Positions 39,157 to 50,869 of a stretch of 64,000 nt of DNA are shown piece by piece (position 1 is the first letter of the stretch; every line of letters starts with the position of its first letter). The position numbers were made by a program, and so were the translations under genes. The stretch comes from Diphasiastrum complanatum (Eukaryota; Streptophyta; Lycopodiopsida; Lycopodiales; Lycopodiaceae), in NCBI GenBank assembly GCA_029204225.1, contig CM055095.1, positions 66,985,940 through 67,049,939 on the forward strand, written 5' to 3'. The notes beneath the pieces were generated by a model. The model was not told the DNA's origin, searched no databases, and was given only the letters and a program-made list of their open reading frames with translations.

Positions 39157-39262
39157 CAAGGGATCAATCCTTTGCTCTTTAGCCTCTCCTACATTTAAAG
39201 TACATGACATTGCCACATATCAAGGGATCTATCCTTTGCTCTTTAGCCTCTCCTACATTAGT
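39157..39262. repeat. 64-bp imperfect tandem duplication upstream of NME7
   Basis: CAAGGGATC(A/T)ATCCTTTGCT and the following CTTTAGCCTCTCCTACATT occur at 39157 and again at 39221. It lies 290-390 bp before the NME7 start codon. Confidence 0.9.
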
Positions 39263-39318
39263 TGGAGAACATCTACACATATTTGTGGCCTAGGTTCATT
39301 AAACTACTTTGCATTGCA

Positions 39319-39328
39319 AGCCATATAT
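39319..39328 (+). promoter_or_regulatory. Possible TATA box of NME7
   Basis: GCCATATATAGATAC, about 225 bp before the NME7 ATG and about 95 bp before the (GA)23 tract. It is the best TATA match in the expected place; the transcription start is unknown. Confidence 0.35.
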
Positions 39329-39415
39329 AGATACAAATATATCAATAGATGGTGGGTGGATGGGTAAAGCTCAGCCCAAGACAATCGAGAGAAGTTGGCC
39401 GTTATCGTTGACAAG

Positions 39416-39418
<3 letters not shown>

Positions 39419-39464
<46 letters not shown>
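39419..39464 (+). repeat. (GA)23 tract in the probable 5' UTR of NME7
   Basis: Perfect GA run 85 bp before the ATG. GA/CT runs are common in plant 5' UTRs and can bind BBR/BPC GAGA factors. It lacks the LINE hairpin signature, so it is not a LINE tail. Confidence 0.85.
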
Positions 39465-39467
<3 letters not shown>

Positions 39468-39549
39468 GGTGGGTGGAGGTGGAGGTGAAGGTGATGAGTG
39501 AGCTGAAAAACCAGGAGAGGTGAAGTCTGGGTTGGAGAGGCAAGGCAAG

Positions 39550-39663
39550 ATGAGTAGTGATGGAGTGAGATACTGTTTTATTGTGAAATGGCTAGACCCA
39601 CAAACTTGTCTCGTTTGGAGGTATCAGCTTTTCTATTACACAGGGGATAACTCCATTGAGATG
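39550..39663 (+). CDS. NME7: NME7 exon 1
   Basis: Thirty-eight codons from ATG (AAGATGAGT) to GAGATG, then donor GTGAGC. It encodes YCFIVKWLDPQTCLVWRYQL and FYYTGDNSIEM, the first half of the DM10 domain. In NME7 proteins DM10 begins only a few residues after the start Met, which fits this ATG. Confidence 0.92.
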
Positions 39664-42600
39664 GTGAGCTCATTTCTTCCTCTCACTATTCACTGACAAT
39701 GCATCGAGATAGAAACAATGTTACGCGTAATATATCACGGTTTCTGTCTAGTGCAGAGTTGTTTTGTTGCTGTTTCCTCTTGGCACAGTCTGCGAATGCG
39801 GTTGTATTAGAAGCTCAAGGCTGGTTGTGAGGTATCTGCAGTACAAGAGCCCGAGTGTCCATCAATGTGGGGAGTTTTGTGCAGTTCATTCACCTGGGGA
39901 TTTCTGCTTCTTTGTGATAATTTTACTTCAATTGGGTATTCAACTTCTTGTAGGCTAGTTGCTGATCAATCCTCCAGTGTAGACAAGGAGCGTTAAAAAA
40001 CCAAATATCACAAGAAATAAGACTTTTATAAAGATTAACGAAATACCCACCTTGCAGCTTGACGATGTTGTTGATAATACCCAAATAAGTAGTGGCTGAG
40101 TCTTTCACCATCCTCCAAGTATTTTACCACTTCAAGAATTGAGTTCTTTTTTAAAATTTGCAGGTCTGTTATGGTTTTTTGTAATTAAAAGCATCGGATA
40201 ACAGTGATCTAGTGCTGGATATGATGAATGCTTGCCAGTCACCGATGCTAGGTCACCGTTTCCTTCATGTTTATGTTTCCATGTTATAGATTAGGACCTG
40301 AAGCAAACCCAACAGATTGCTACCGAGACTTTATTGTATTTTCAGGCATTTATTAATGTTGTTTTTAAAGGCGGAAAAGCACTTTTTAACACCCTGATTC
40401 TGATATTGGACTAACTAGAATTCATTGTCAATTCCACTAGCATGAGAAATTAGCATGCGAACCTTACTTTGGTACTCTGATGTGCTGCCCATCACAGTAC
40501 GAAATAAAGAATCAAAGGATATTTCTAAAGAGGGTCAGCCATCCAGAGGTTCATCTGGAACACCTTTATCTTGGTGCCTCAGTCACTTTGTACTCTAGAC
40601 AGCTTGTAATTGAGGACTATGGGGATGAATTTACACGCAAACACCTGCAAAATCTCCAGGAGACGTATGTGGTTATGATTAATGTTTAACAAGCTAATCT
40701 TTGTGCTTTTCGTTGTTTAATGCCGAACGAACATTTGCTATTGCTCTTTGAGCTCCCTTAACTGGTAAGCTCATTACACTAATTGGTTGCACATTTGATG
40801 GATCTGTAGTCTTTGCTGGAAACAGGACTCTTGCGTTGATAAAGCCTGACGCAATTCAGCAGATGGGTCAGATCATTAATTCAGTTCACTGTAATGGGTT
40901 CGTCATCAAGCAGCTACGGATGTGTCAGTTAACGACCCAAGATGCACAGACTTTCTACAAGGCACATTCCGGGAAGCCTTTTTATGGGTAACTTATGCTT
41001 GTCTAAAAAATAATGGAAGAAACAACCTTCATATTCATGATTCAGAGACACTTAGAAATTGGAGCTGTCGAGACTTTTGATCGAATGTTACCAGTGGAAA
41101 AGATCCTGAAGTACTTCAGAATCACTACAATTAGAAAACTGTATGTAAGACTAGTAGAACTACGACTCTCATATTGATATCTTGATGTATCTCACTTCAG
41201 TAAATCCATGGAAACAAGCAACATGACAAACACTATGAAAGTCCGTCATGGTTACTGATCTTTTAGCTTGTATTTCTCTGCCGCCAGTAGTGTCTCTGTT
41301 GTCATAAAGTTCATGCATCCACAGACACTTGAAGCCAACATACTGCTGTAAGAGCATGAACCAAACAAAGGAATTTTGATGATTATTAAGGCCTTGTATA
41401 CAGATTAAGCTGATCTTGAAAGTTGGAGTCCTGAGGTTTTGAGTGACTACTGATCTCGGCATAATGGGAATATTTGACGAGTGTTGGTCAACAGACATTA
41501 ATACCTTTTTCTTCATAATTTGCAGCATCTTGTCTTTTGCAGATGATTTCACATGGCTGTTATGATATGTTGACAGTACTTTTCGATTACTGACATCTTC
41601 TCAGTCGCATACACCTACAGTTTTCAAAAGGCTGATGACCACACTGTTTGCATCCATTGTTGGAAAAAGAAATGTAACCAATAAGTCACATATGATAAAT
41701 TTGCAGCAGTTATGTCCACTAAGCTGTTGGCTTATCAGAAGCACTTCATCCTTAATTTTCAACAGCTAGCTTTTCTAATGATCCTCTATGCTGTGCCTGC
41801 ATGTTTGTTCTATTCAACTTTGAAGCTGACATTGTATCTTGACCCTGATGTATTAATCTAAACTTACAAGCTTTTGGTTTTAGCTCCATCTCGTGATAGG
41901 TGTTTTTTTCAGTTGAAACAATCTATATTGTCTGAAGTCTTCATAAAAAATATATCCAAAATTTATTAGCTCCCCGTGAGTCCAACTCATTTCAAAACTT
42001 CTATGAGAACTTTTGTTCGAATACCAAATTGACCCACATTCATCTGTTTCAAACTGTTCTTGTTATTGAAGCTTCAGCACACAAAGAAAATTTCAAAAGT
42101 TATATTTGCATCCATTTAAATTGCTCAAACGGTGCCCATATGTTTCTAAAATATCTTTGACATCCAAAATGCTGTTCTTGGCTTATTTAGCTCCAAGACT
42201 GTCAGGTTGAAAGGCCCTTGATGCTGATTGCAGAGCTCTTACTACCTTCATGTCAAGTGGACCATGTGTGGCTATGGAGCTCGTTGCAGAGGATGCAATA
42301 AAGAGATGGCGACTCCTTCTTGGTAACAAGACTTTGCAGCTTCTATTTTTTAGGGTTGTCTATAGAGTAATCTAACGTCTGAATAAGATTCATGAAAGAC
42401 ATTTGCTGTGTGCTCTTTTTGTTGAACTAAATCACCACAATTCTAAAGCATTATTCAGTAGCAAGATTTAAGAGAGGCTTTTCATACATTCAGACTGGTA
42501 AAATCAGCAAATAATGCTATAGATTGGGAAGCAATATTGCAAAGTTTGACCATCCGTTACAATTCTGCTACATGAAGCTCGTTGAGGCTTTCATATATGC

Positions 42601-43653
42601 CACTGTGAGGTTATTCATTTGAAAGAGTACCGTAAGGCATTAACGGAAGAAGTAGTCTTTTGGTAATCATATCCACACTGCATGATATCTTGGATAATTT
42701 ACTTAGATAATATGATGTACTCAAGTGAAAAGTGGTAGAATGAGACGACAGAATTTCATATTTAGTTGATCATACTAATTTCAAACGCTTGTTACCACTT
42801 ATAGCAATGTTTATATATGGTTTATTTGTATGATTGCCAAAAAGGCTATACTTTTCAGGATCTACTTTGCTAACAACGCTGTGTTTTTCAGGACCTACTT
42901 GCACTGAAAAAGCAAAAGTGATTGCTCCTAGCTCGTTGCGTGCACAATTCGGAACTGATGGCACCAAAAATGCTTGCCATGGATCTGATTCTACTGAAAC
43001 AGCAAAGCTGGTAACATAAGTATTGCTCTCTTTTTTGACTGAAAAGAAAGCGTGAAATTTTCGTGAGTAGAATCACAAAACTATGACCGCCAGTGCCTAG
43101 ACAACCCTAAGCTAAATAGTAACACTTCCTTCACGAAGTCCAACAAGCAGTAGTTTGTGCAGCCCGAATTCTATATCAAACTTGTCTTAATCATTCAAGC
43201 TTGTCAAGATTCTTTACTGATATCCATTTCCACCTACCTTTTGCAATGCATCTGTTTTATTTCATGGCATTCATGGAGACCTATACTGTTATTGAGTTGT
43301 GTAGAATTGCATAGTTCTTGACACAAATGGTCAGCAGTCATGCATACTTATAGACAGTTATTGCCAAGCATTAAGCACTTTGATGGTTAGCAACTACAAA
43401 CTATCAGTATGGGCTTGTCTGAACTTTTGCTGACATGTGAGCTTCTTATGAGGACTAGAAGTGTTATATTGACACAACAGAATGCCAAATTCATATCTTT
43501 GCCAAGGTAAATTACCTGGAGCATGTTCCTTATAAAGCATATAACTTCATCTGCAGGAATTGGCTTTCTTTTTTGTTGATAGAACACTTGGCAGCTGTGC
43601 AAGGATGAGGAACTGTACTCTCTGCATTATCAAGCCCCATGCACTCTTGGAAG
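39550..43653 (+). CDS. NME7: NME7-like protein: DM10 domain plus NDK domains (partial; 3' exons not found)
   Basis: NME7 carries an N-terminal DM10 domain and two nucleoside diphosphate kinase domains. In other eukaryotes it belongs to the gamma-tubulin ring complex and to ciliary doublet microtubules. Six exons join in frame: 39550-39663, 40498-40664, 40826-40987, 42234-42322, 42892-43010 and 43557-43653. All junctions are GT-AG with matching phases. Order: DM10 (WRYQLFYYTGDNSIEM, then FLKRV, LYLGASVTLYSRQLVIEDYG); NDK A (LALIKPDAIQQMGQIINSVH, SGPCVAMELVAEDAI, RAQFGTDGTKNACHGSD with the catalytic His and its neighbours intact); and the start of NDK B (NCTLCIIKPHALLE). The rest of NDK B was not found to the right, so it lies beyond a very long intron, off the window, or is lost. 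Its presence implies motile cilia, hence flagellated sperm. Confidence 0.9.
40498..40664 (+). CDS. NME7: NME7 exon 2
   Basis: 167 nt starting at phase 0. It encodes YEIKNQRIFLKRVSHPEVHL, then EHLYLGASVTLYSRQLVIED and YGDEFTRKHLQNLQE, completing DM10. The donor GTATGT splits a Thr codon (AC/G). Confidence 0.93.
40826..40987 (+). CDS. NME7: NME7 exon 3, NDK A start
   Basis: It completes the Thr codon, then reads TLALIKPDAIQQMGQIINSV, GFVIKQLRMCQLTTQDAQTF and YKAHSGKPFY. The I-K-P-D loop holds the Lys that contacts the nucleotide phosphates. The donor is GTAACT; the phase matches exon 4. Confidence 0.94.
42234..42322 (+). CDS. NME7: NME7 exon 4, NDK A middle
   Basis: Reads ALTTFMSSGPCVAMELVAED, then AIKRWRLLLG. 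The M-x-S-G-P-x-V-A-M-E-L block is typical of NDK domains. The acceptor is GATTGCAG and the donor is GTAACA. Confidence 0.93.
42892..43010 (+). CDS. NME7: NME7 exon 5, NDK A catalytic His
   Basis: Reads PTCTEKAKVIAPSSLRAQFG, then TDGTKNACHGSDSTETAKL. N-A-C-H-G-S-D holds the phosphorylated His. A second acceptor-like CAG lies exactly 33 bp upstream (42856-42858) with an open, in-frame extension. Confidence 0.94.
43557..43653 (+). CDS. NME7: NME7 exon 6, NDK B start (last seen)
   Basis: Reads ELAFFFVDRTLGSCARMRNC, then TLCIIKPHALLE and the first base of a Gly codon before donor GTAAAA. F-F-F ends NDK A; C-I-I-K-P-H-A starts NDK B. No later exon was found. Confidence 0.9.
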
Positions 43654-45700
43654 GTAAAATACTAGATTTCTCTATGAGCTTCAATTGGAATGTAAAAAGG
43701 ATGTAATAGATCTAATTAGTTGGCAAAAGAAGCATCAGCTTCAGCCTTGTTGCACACACACACACACACACACACACACAAGGGATTGATTTGAACTATC
43801 AAAAGTTTGTGTTGGGAACATCATCTACTTCCAAGTTCTATCTTGCAAAGAGTTGTGCTTGTGCTTGTGCTAGTGCTCATGAACTAGTGTGTTGATAGGC
43901 ATATTATGTACTTGTGAGTGGATGGTAAGGTGGGTCATGAAAATCTTAGAAAAAAAAGAAAAAAAATTACTTTCAAGATTTTGTTAATGATTTCAAATGG
44001 CCAAGTATTTTCAAGATTCCAGCCATGAGGCCTATGTATTTTTCTAGATTCCATCCACATGAGTATGAAGTATTTTTTAATCTCAATGCATTTTTTATTT
44101 TGAGGGCTGAAATCACTTCCACACACATTTGTAGAAAATAATGAGGTCACAATATTATCCCTTAGCTAATGGTGGTCCCCAAACTCAATATGGACCATGG
44201 ATTCATGTAAGATTTAAGTAGACACACATTATGGGTATTAATGTTAGCCCTCTTACTACCTAAAGATGAAGTTTGGTGCATGTAATCCAATTAGAGGACA
44301 AAATTTTTAGGTTCTATTCGAGAGGGAAATTCATCAATCTATAAAGAGCTATGTATTTTCAGGGCGAAGAATTACAACCAGCCATATATGTAGGACAAAA
44401 TTGGGTCAGATTATTGCAAACTCCATCTCAACCAGCCATATTAAATTTGAGCTGTCTAACCTTAACAAATAAAAAAGGAATTAAAGAGTTGGTGAAAGCC
44501 CAAAGTTTATATATCCACATATTCTTAAGATAAAAAAAATATAGAGCCTAAAGTTCATACTTATATAATAGAAAAGGGATATCAAAATTTCTATGAACCC
44601 TTTAGATCTACAAACCCATAAAGTATGCTCTAGTGAAATCTTGGGCACACCTTGTTTTTAGCTCTTTTTGTGTTAGGTAGCAGCAAGGTAGGCAGAGCTA
44701 CCATTATGGTTGAAGTACCCCTGCTCGCGCACACTACCCGACATATTGTCTAATCTTCTAAAAATAGGTAGTAGGTAGGTTGTCATGGAGGCAACCAAGT
44801 AAGTAAGTTTCTAAAAATATCAAGTCTCATAATATGGCATGGAACCAGCATACAAAGACCAACATATGACACATAGGCAAATTCACCCAAGTAACAATTA
44901 TGAGACACATGTCATTTGTAGGTCACTTTATGTTAATAGCCCATGGGCTTTTTGAGCATAATGCCTCTTATGCTTCAAAGACCATGGGCCTTTTGGAGCC
45001 CACAATACCCTTTTACAACATAATTTAGCTTGCATTATGCCCTTTATGCTCCCCATGGGCTTTCTTATCATAGTGCACTTTATTCACACCACACTCCAAA
45101 TAGAACAACATTTATGCCTTATAATGCCCCCAATGATGAGGCAAAAAAATTTGGCGAAGTTTTAATGTGTAGGGCAAGGTCCTTGATTTGAGACCAACCA
45201 CCCTCGGGTCCAAGTATCTCAAACCAAGGAAGCACTGGGGTTGTTACCTCCCCCACCCCCTTCCAACTCATAGCAAAGAAGATTGAAACTTTAACAAGGC
45301 GTTCAGCCTTGCTTGCCATTGATACTAGAAAATCAAGCTTGAAGATCTTGTTTGAAATTCTACAAAGAATCATTTATAAATTGTTCCTTTTTTATCTTCA
45401 TTTATTCATTGCCCAATACTTTTTCTCAAAATCAAATTGCATAATGATCTTCTTGTAGTAGGTCATTGTTGTCGGCCTAGCAGTAGTTTGTTGATTTTCT
45501 AGACCTTCAACACCTCATTTCTTTTACTAGCTATTCCAAAATTTGTGTCCTTTTGCTGCTTGATTTCAACATCTCTATGCCTTAATCTGCAATGCATATT
45601 TGCAAGTTCTACTTCTTTATAATACTTGAGGAAGTTGCAACAATTCTATCACAACTCTCTTAATTTGGACATATTTTATAAGATGTCAACTGTTTACAGT
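43654..45700. other. No further NME7 exon found
   Basis: I looked on plus for the remaining NDK B blocks (the S-G-P-C-I-A motif, the R-x-x-F-G-x-D segment and the second N-A-V-H) and saw none. Open frames at 44351-44533 plus and 45119-45373 minus have no family signature. It may be the start of a long intron. Confidence 0.5.
43753..43780 (+). repeat. (CA)14 microsatellite
   Basis: Perfect CA run about 100 bp after NME7 exon 6, in its presumed next intron. Confidence 0.96.
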
Positions 45701-45922
45701 TTGGGTTCAGTGTTAGTGTTTCATTGTTTGAAATAGAATAACCAATCAACAAAGATGTTCTTGGATTATGCTAAAATAGTCACTATCATGAGTTTAGGCC
45801 TCCAATCTTTAATTATGACCATATACACTTGAGGGCCCCAAAACCCTCATAATCATAATTAACTTATAGGTTGAGGTAGGCCTATTGACCTCTAATGGGA
45901 TAATAAATTCGTGAGCATGACA

Positions 45923-46190
45923 TTCTTCCCCTCTTATTCAAGTTCTGACCTAAGAACTTATAAAATTAGGGAAGTTCCTTTTCAGGCTACATTCTTGTTC
46001 CCATGAATCATCATCGTCTATACAATCCTTCCATCGAACTATATGATTTCTCCATCGTTTAGTTCTAGTATCCAAGATCATTTTGGGTTCAAGTCAGTCA
46101 CCCCTGATGATTCATCTACTAGATCCCATTGGTCTTCAGAACCATGATGTTTCCCTTCACGTAGACTTTTCTTAATTTGACTTACTTGAA
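45923..46190 (-). pseudogene. Chromodomain C-terminus and polypurine tract of a chromovirus (copy C)
   Basis: The minus strand reads MILDTRTKRWRNHIVRWKD, then DDDDSWEQECSLKRNFPNF and a stop, homologous to copy A. A polypurine tract (minus AAGAGGGGAAGAA, 45923-45935) follows and then TGTCATGCTC, the start of a 3' LTR that differs from that of copies A and B. Confidence 0.65.
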
Positions 46191-46381
46191 AAACCATCCG
46201 CACTTGTATTTTTTAGGGAGGTCCAATTGGTGAGCCAAGGATCCAATCTATTTCAAGATTTGGTACGGTCCCCTATAGCTGGCGGACAATTTGTAATGCT
46301 TGCCAGTACGCATTACACTAGAATCCATCAGGATTAAAAAATACACCCAATCCCCCACTTGAAAGTCTCGAGGCAATCTTT

Positions 46382-46860
46382 TCAAATTAGCATAAGGTTT
46401 GTCTCTATTCTAGGTACTCTATCATTCTCATGTGCTATTTGTAGAATTTCTTGCACATTGTGTAGGAAATCCTTTACTTTCTGAAACTTGATCGATTGAG
46501 TCTCAATTGTGACAGGTGATCTAGGCTCAAAATCATACATAGACATGAATAGGCTATAATCAATAGCTGAATGCTTACAACTGTTATAAGCAAACTCAAT
46601 CAAGAGCATATACTTCTCTCAATGAGATTGCCATCAAAAAACATATGATCGAAGCATTTGTTCCACTGACTTAGTTGTTCTTTTCGTTTGGTCATCTATC
46701 TCGGGATGATAAGATAAACTCAAGCTCAATGTTGTCTCTAGTTTAGCAAACACGACCGACCAAAAGTGACTAGTAAATTGCAGATCACGAATGCTCACAA
46801 TGTTCCTTGGTAATCCGTAAAGCCTAAACAAACGTTCAACAAATATCTGAGTTAAATTAG
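46382..46860 (-). pseudogene. Ty3/gypsy integrase, decayed (copy C)
   Basis: The catalytic core reads YGLPRNIVSIRDLQFTSHFW, then LSYHPEIDDQTKRTTKSVEQ; a second frame gives LIEFAYNSCKHSAIDYSLFM. The second catalytic Asp is present (R-D-x-x-F-T-S) but the catalytic Glu of the Q-T-E-R motif is Lys here. It continues toward the chromodomain at 45.9-46.2 kb. Confidence 0.85.
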
Positions 46861-46869
46861 AAGCCTAAA

Positions 46870-49200
46870 CTTAGACAATTTGGTAAGACAGGCGACCATT
46901 ATCCAAATTGCATCATTATGTGTATTCATATGCAGTAATGCAATCACAAATGGTGTCCTCTCCTATTGATTAAGTATATAATTAATCACAACTCACCAGA
47001 TTCTTAATTACTACTCTTAGAAGACACATGAATTGCTCTAAAAAATCCATTCTGTAAGAAAAGTTCCGGACTTATCCAACTCACTTATGATGCATATATA
47101 AGAATTGTAATCACAAAATTCCCTTACTCTAGACATGGCACGAAGTGTCATTCTAAAGTTAGGGTCCAATCTAGAATACGCCTAGATTCTATTACTCTTA
47201 AATTCTAATCTAGAATAACTTAAGATTAATCAAAATTTCTTTACGAGAAGTTTTGACCTTTGGCTTACATCAACTATCTGATTTTCTTGGATAGCTTCAT
47301 ATCTATTTCCAATTGTGAAAATATTACAACCAAAAGCTTTCGTGTATCCATTGCACAAAATCCTCTAAATGAATAAAAAAACTACTCATAAAGGATGTGA
47401 CTCATAAGCAATAGAAATAAACTATAGTATCACTAAACTCTGTAATTTGAAACAACCAACTCAAGAGTAATGCTCCTGATCCGGTTAGTTGTAACTAATT
47501 TAAAAATATTTGAATGTTTAGGTGGAGATCCCAATTTAAAGACCACATTCAATCTGATTCTAAATCCCTTCTAAGTCAATAAGTAATTCTCATCAAACAA
47601 TCATTACTGATCTACGAGTAATTGTCTTCAAACAATTCTCATCAATATGCCTATGTTTTTATCGACTAGTTTAGCATGCATATAAAATTAGTCCAAGGAA
47701 CTCATGGCAGATCCATATGATTAAGAACTTGCACAAAGATATCATGATCTCACAATGATTTACTACATAGCATATTCCTACAAATTTCACACAATACTTT
47801 TTCATTTAAGAATCCTATAACTTGGTTAACTCTAAGAGAGAATATTTCTCAAAGAGTGCTATTTCATATCCAAAATCTTAACCGAAGATTATTTCAAAAG
47901 AATATATTGTTGCAGTGAATTTCATTCCTTGCATCAACTCACAGATCCTAGTTCTTACTAAGATCCAAACTGATTACACCCTACAAGGAACAAGTTTCCA
48001 CAAACACTTTCTTGTAATAGAACTCTCTAGTTTTGATATACATCAATCGGATTTGTAAGCAACACTTTTTCTACTACAATAATGTTTTCTAATTTCTCTT
48101 CTCTCACATCTTCTAACTAGATATCACCATAATTTTTAAAAGATTCTAAAATACCCTATCAATCTTTATTCTAGAAATAGGTCTTTCATCTATACATATT
48201 ATAGATTCCTCCTGGAATCTGTGCAATAGAGGTTTCTCTTGGATAACTTTCTATCACCTACTTCTCCCTCTTTTAATAGGAAACTACATGAGTTTCCAAG
48301 AGGCACATATCAATCTAGATATGCCTAGGTAAAGAACTTTGAAAAATCTCGAGAGTCAGATATATGTGTTGCATTAATGTAATTTAGTACAATTAATTTT
48401 CCAACACATTTTCCTAAATGACTTATCCAATTAATTATTCAAGGAAGAATATTTGAAAACATGTTTATTAACCAATATGACATCGGGTTGATGAATGTCA
48501 AGAAATTCATGAATATATTCTCAGAATAAAGAAATAACTCATAGGGTTTCCAGGTTTGTACAAGGGGTCATGACCAATATCTCTAATTTTTGACAAAACA
48601 CCCTCTTGTGACCAATAGTATTTAGCATCATTCAAGATTTACAACTGTACTATGGTCAATCCGATCCAGTCACTTTCAAATCTCCCTTTTGGAATGGCCC
48701 ACATCTCCCCATACCACAGGTCCTTCCTCCAACAAGATCATCCACTTTCTAATCAAATCGTCTAATAATCAATTGATTTTATTAAAATATAATTGTCTCG
48801 TAGAGACTTTTAAATTCTCTAGATCTGACAAATGACTCATATAACTTTTGAGTCCAATACCAAATTCCAACTCCAGAGTACAAATTCCACCTCACATTTC
48901 TCCTTTTCCTTTTCTTAATCTTTCTAGTCACTCAAAGGAGTGTAGGTCTCTGTCTCACCCTAATATTCCTTGAGTAACAAATTTAGAAATGGGAATGAGT
49001 GGGAATTCAATCTAATCAAGAACAAATTTGACTAAGGTGTTTCAATTTAGAATTGTTCTACTAATGGGTTGAATTTAATTCAATGCATAGTTGTCTATGA
49101 CCTTTATTCAACCTTAGAATTTTCCAGTTGAATCATTCTTGTCAATTTGTAGCCAATTTTAGATTTATCTCCTCTACTCTCCTAAATCCCATTTTAATCT
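46870..49200. other. AT-rich stretch, no gene seen
   Basis: No recognisable coding domain on either strand. Probably old transposon sequence or intergenic DNA. Confidence 0.5.
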
Positions 49201-49559
49201 GCCTCCATTCATGCTGCATTTTACTCACATTGTCACACAGTCTGTATATTTACATGCAAAATAAGACAGACAAATAAAACGCGACTGTCTGCAGAAATAC
49301 AAGTAAATTCTCACAGGCGATGAAAAGGCGAAATCTTCACCAACGTTCATCTCAGCAAAAGCTGACGTCACGACCCTTTCACGCTCACCCCATGCAATTG
49401 TGCTAACAGACTTGACAACAACAACAGCCACCCATGATCTCCTACATACAACACATCCACTTTGTACTTTCTTCATCTGCACACCTGTAACATTGTGTAC
49501 ATATATATTGAATACCATTTGCATATTCAGTGTGACGAGAGATTGAGAGATCAAGAGAA

Positions 49560-50150
49560 CAAGTGTGTGTAAATATAGCATCAGAATCTTATCAGAGATA
49601 TAGACGAAGTAGATGCCTTGCGCATTGATTATTTATTTGTCAGTAAAAGGTTCATTCCTCTTACAAATTGAATTAGCTTTGTAGAGCACGCGGTTTCGTC
49701 CGCTATTGTTTTGTGCCCTACTGCATTATTGACATGTATATTTGTTATACTAATAGCTCTTTGTTCTGCGTTCAGATTTGTGTCAACATTGCTATGCTCA
49801 TTCTTCATTCTGTTTGAATTTTCTTGTTGCTCAATCTGATAATATGTTTTAGCGAGTTATCATTAGTCTAGCTGTTGACGACTAATATTTAATCTTGCCT
49901 TTCGCAAATCATTCACGACTGATTATCAGTCGAGCTCAGTCTAGCTCTTCGCGAATCATTCGCGACATATAATTTGTCTAGTTGTTCGCGACAAATTATC
50001 CTTCTAGTGTTTTGTTACTGTTTGGCTACGTAATCAGAACGACCGTGATTTTTATCACTAATGTTCTGTTCGTTTCTGATAGGCGTAGTCATGCTTAGGG
50101 AATAAGTAATATAGCTCATTTCGCTGCACACAAACACATTCCGTTCGAGT
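49560..50150 (+). repeat. LTR-like dispersed repeat, copy Y, with TCGCGAA motifs
   Basis: Its right part matches copy X (37520-38160) in reverse complement. Inside lie repeated TTCGC(G)AA/TTCGCGAC motifs: TTTCGCAAATCATTCACGAC (about 49900), CTTCGCGAATCATTCGCGAC (about 49948) and TTGTTCGCGACAAATTA (about 49982). These resemble repeated protein-binding sites in an LTR. Confidence 0.5.
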
Positions 50151-50628
50151 TTGTTTCTCGTTCGAGTTTCGAGTTCGCTTTTTTTTGTGTTCGTTTTCTT
50201 TTCGAGCCATTTATTTTTGTCTCTCACACTTACACACTCTCCTTCTTCCAACAACCAAATACTCTAGAAATTTGGCTTTTTAAAGGCATGGAATTTTGGC
50301 TTTCAAAAGGCTGAAATTTCGCCTATCGTCAAAAAGCAAATGGCAAAAATGATTGCAAAAATCTTAACGTTATTGGTGGATCAAAATCCCTTCAAAATCA
50401 CCATTCAAGAGCATATTTTATCAAATCCATTGCTACTTTTGATAGTGCACCCACCATACAATCGATATTCTCTTGAAAACTCGTGAGATGTGAATCACCC
50501 ATTTAGCTTTTGCACAAAACTTGGGCTTCACAAAGTCCAAGAATCATAATCCCACCATGAAGATCCATCTCCATATTCTTGGTCACCTCTTGAGCACTTC
50601 CACAACGGCAAAACCACTTAGCTTTGGC

Positions 50629-50641
50629 TTTGATACCACTA
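50629..50641 (-). promoter_or_regulatory. Primer-binding-site-like sequence
   Basis: The minus strand reads TGGTATCAAAGCC, close to the tRNA-Met site. It suggests the remains of an LTR element on minus with its 5' LTR to the right. No coding region could be assigned to it. Confidence 0.45.
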
Positions 50642-50869
50642 TAAAGTCCCTCACGAAGGATATAAAAGCCAAGCAAGCCGCAACAAAGCAACACAAGGGA
50701 ATCCGATGGTGAAAAAATCAACCCAACCAATCTAGATCATACGGATCTAGCCCCAAAACTATGAATCAATCAATCATACGAGATAGAAGCGTCATACCAA
50801 CAGAATGTAGCTACTAATCATCAAATCAAGCATACACTAGTGAGAGCCCAATGGACCACTAGTTGTATG

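Noticed and set aside
39419-39464. (GA)23 upstream of NME7 as another LINE tail
   Set aside because: The hairpin and AATAAAG-like block that mark the LINE ends are absent on both sides.
41037-41143. An extra NME7 exon between exons 3 and 4 (open stretch HLEIGAVETFDRMLP)
   Set aside because: Entering it from exon 3 in the required phase gives a TAG stop after three codons, and NME7 has no extra residues there; exon 3 joins directly to exon 4.
44351-44533. Plus open frame GEELQPAIYVGQNW as the next NME7 exon
   Set aside because: It does not resemble an NDK domain, and no good donor/acceptor pair in phase 1 was found.
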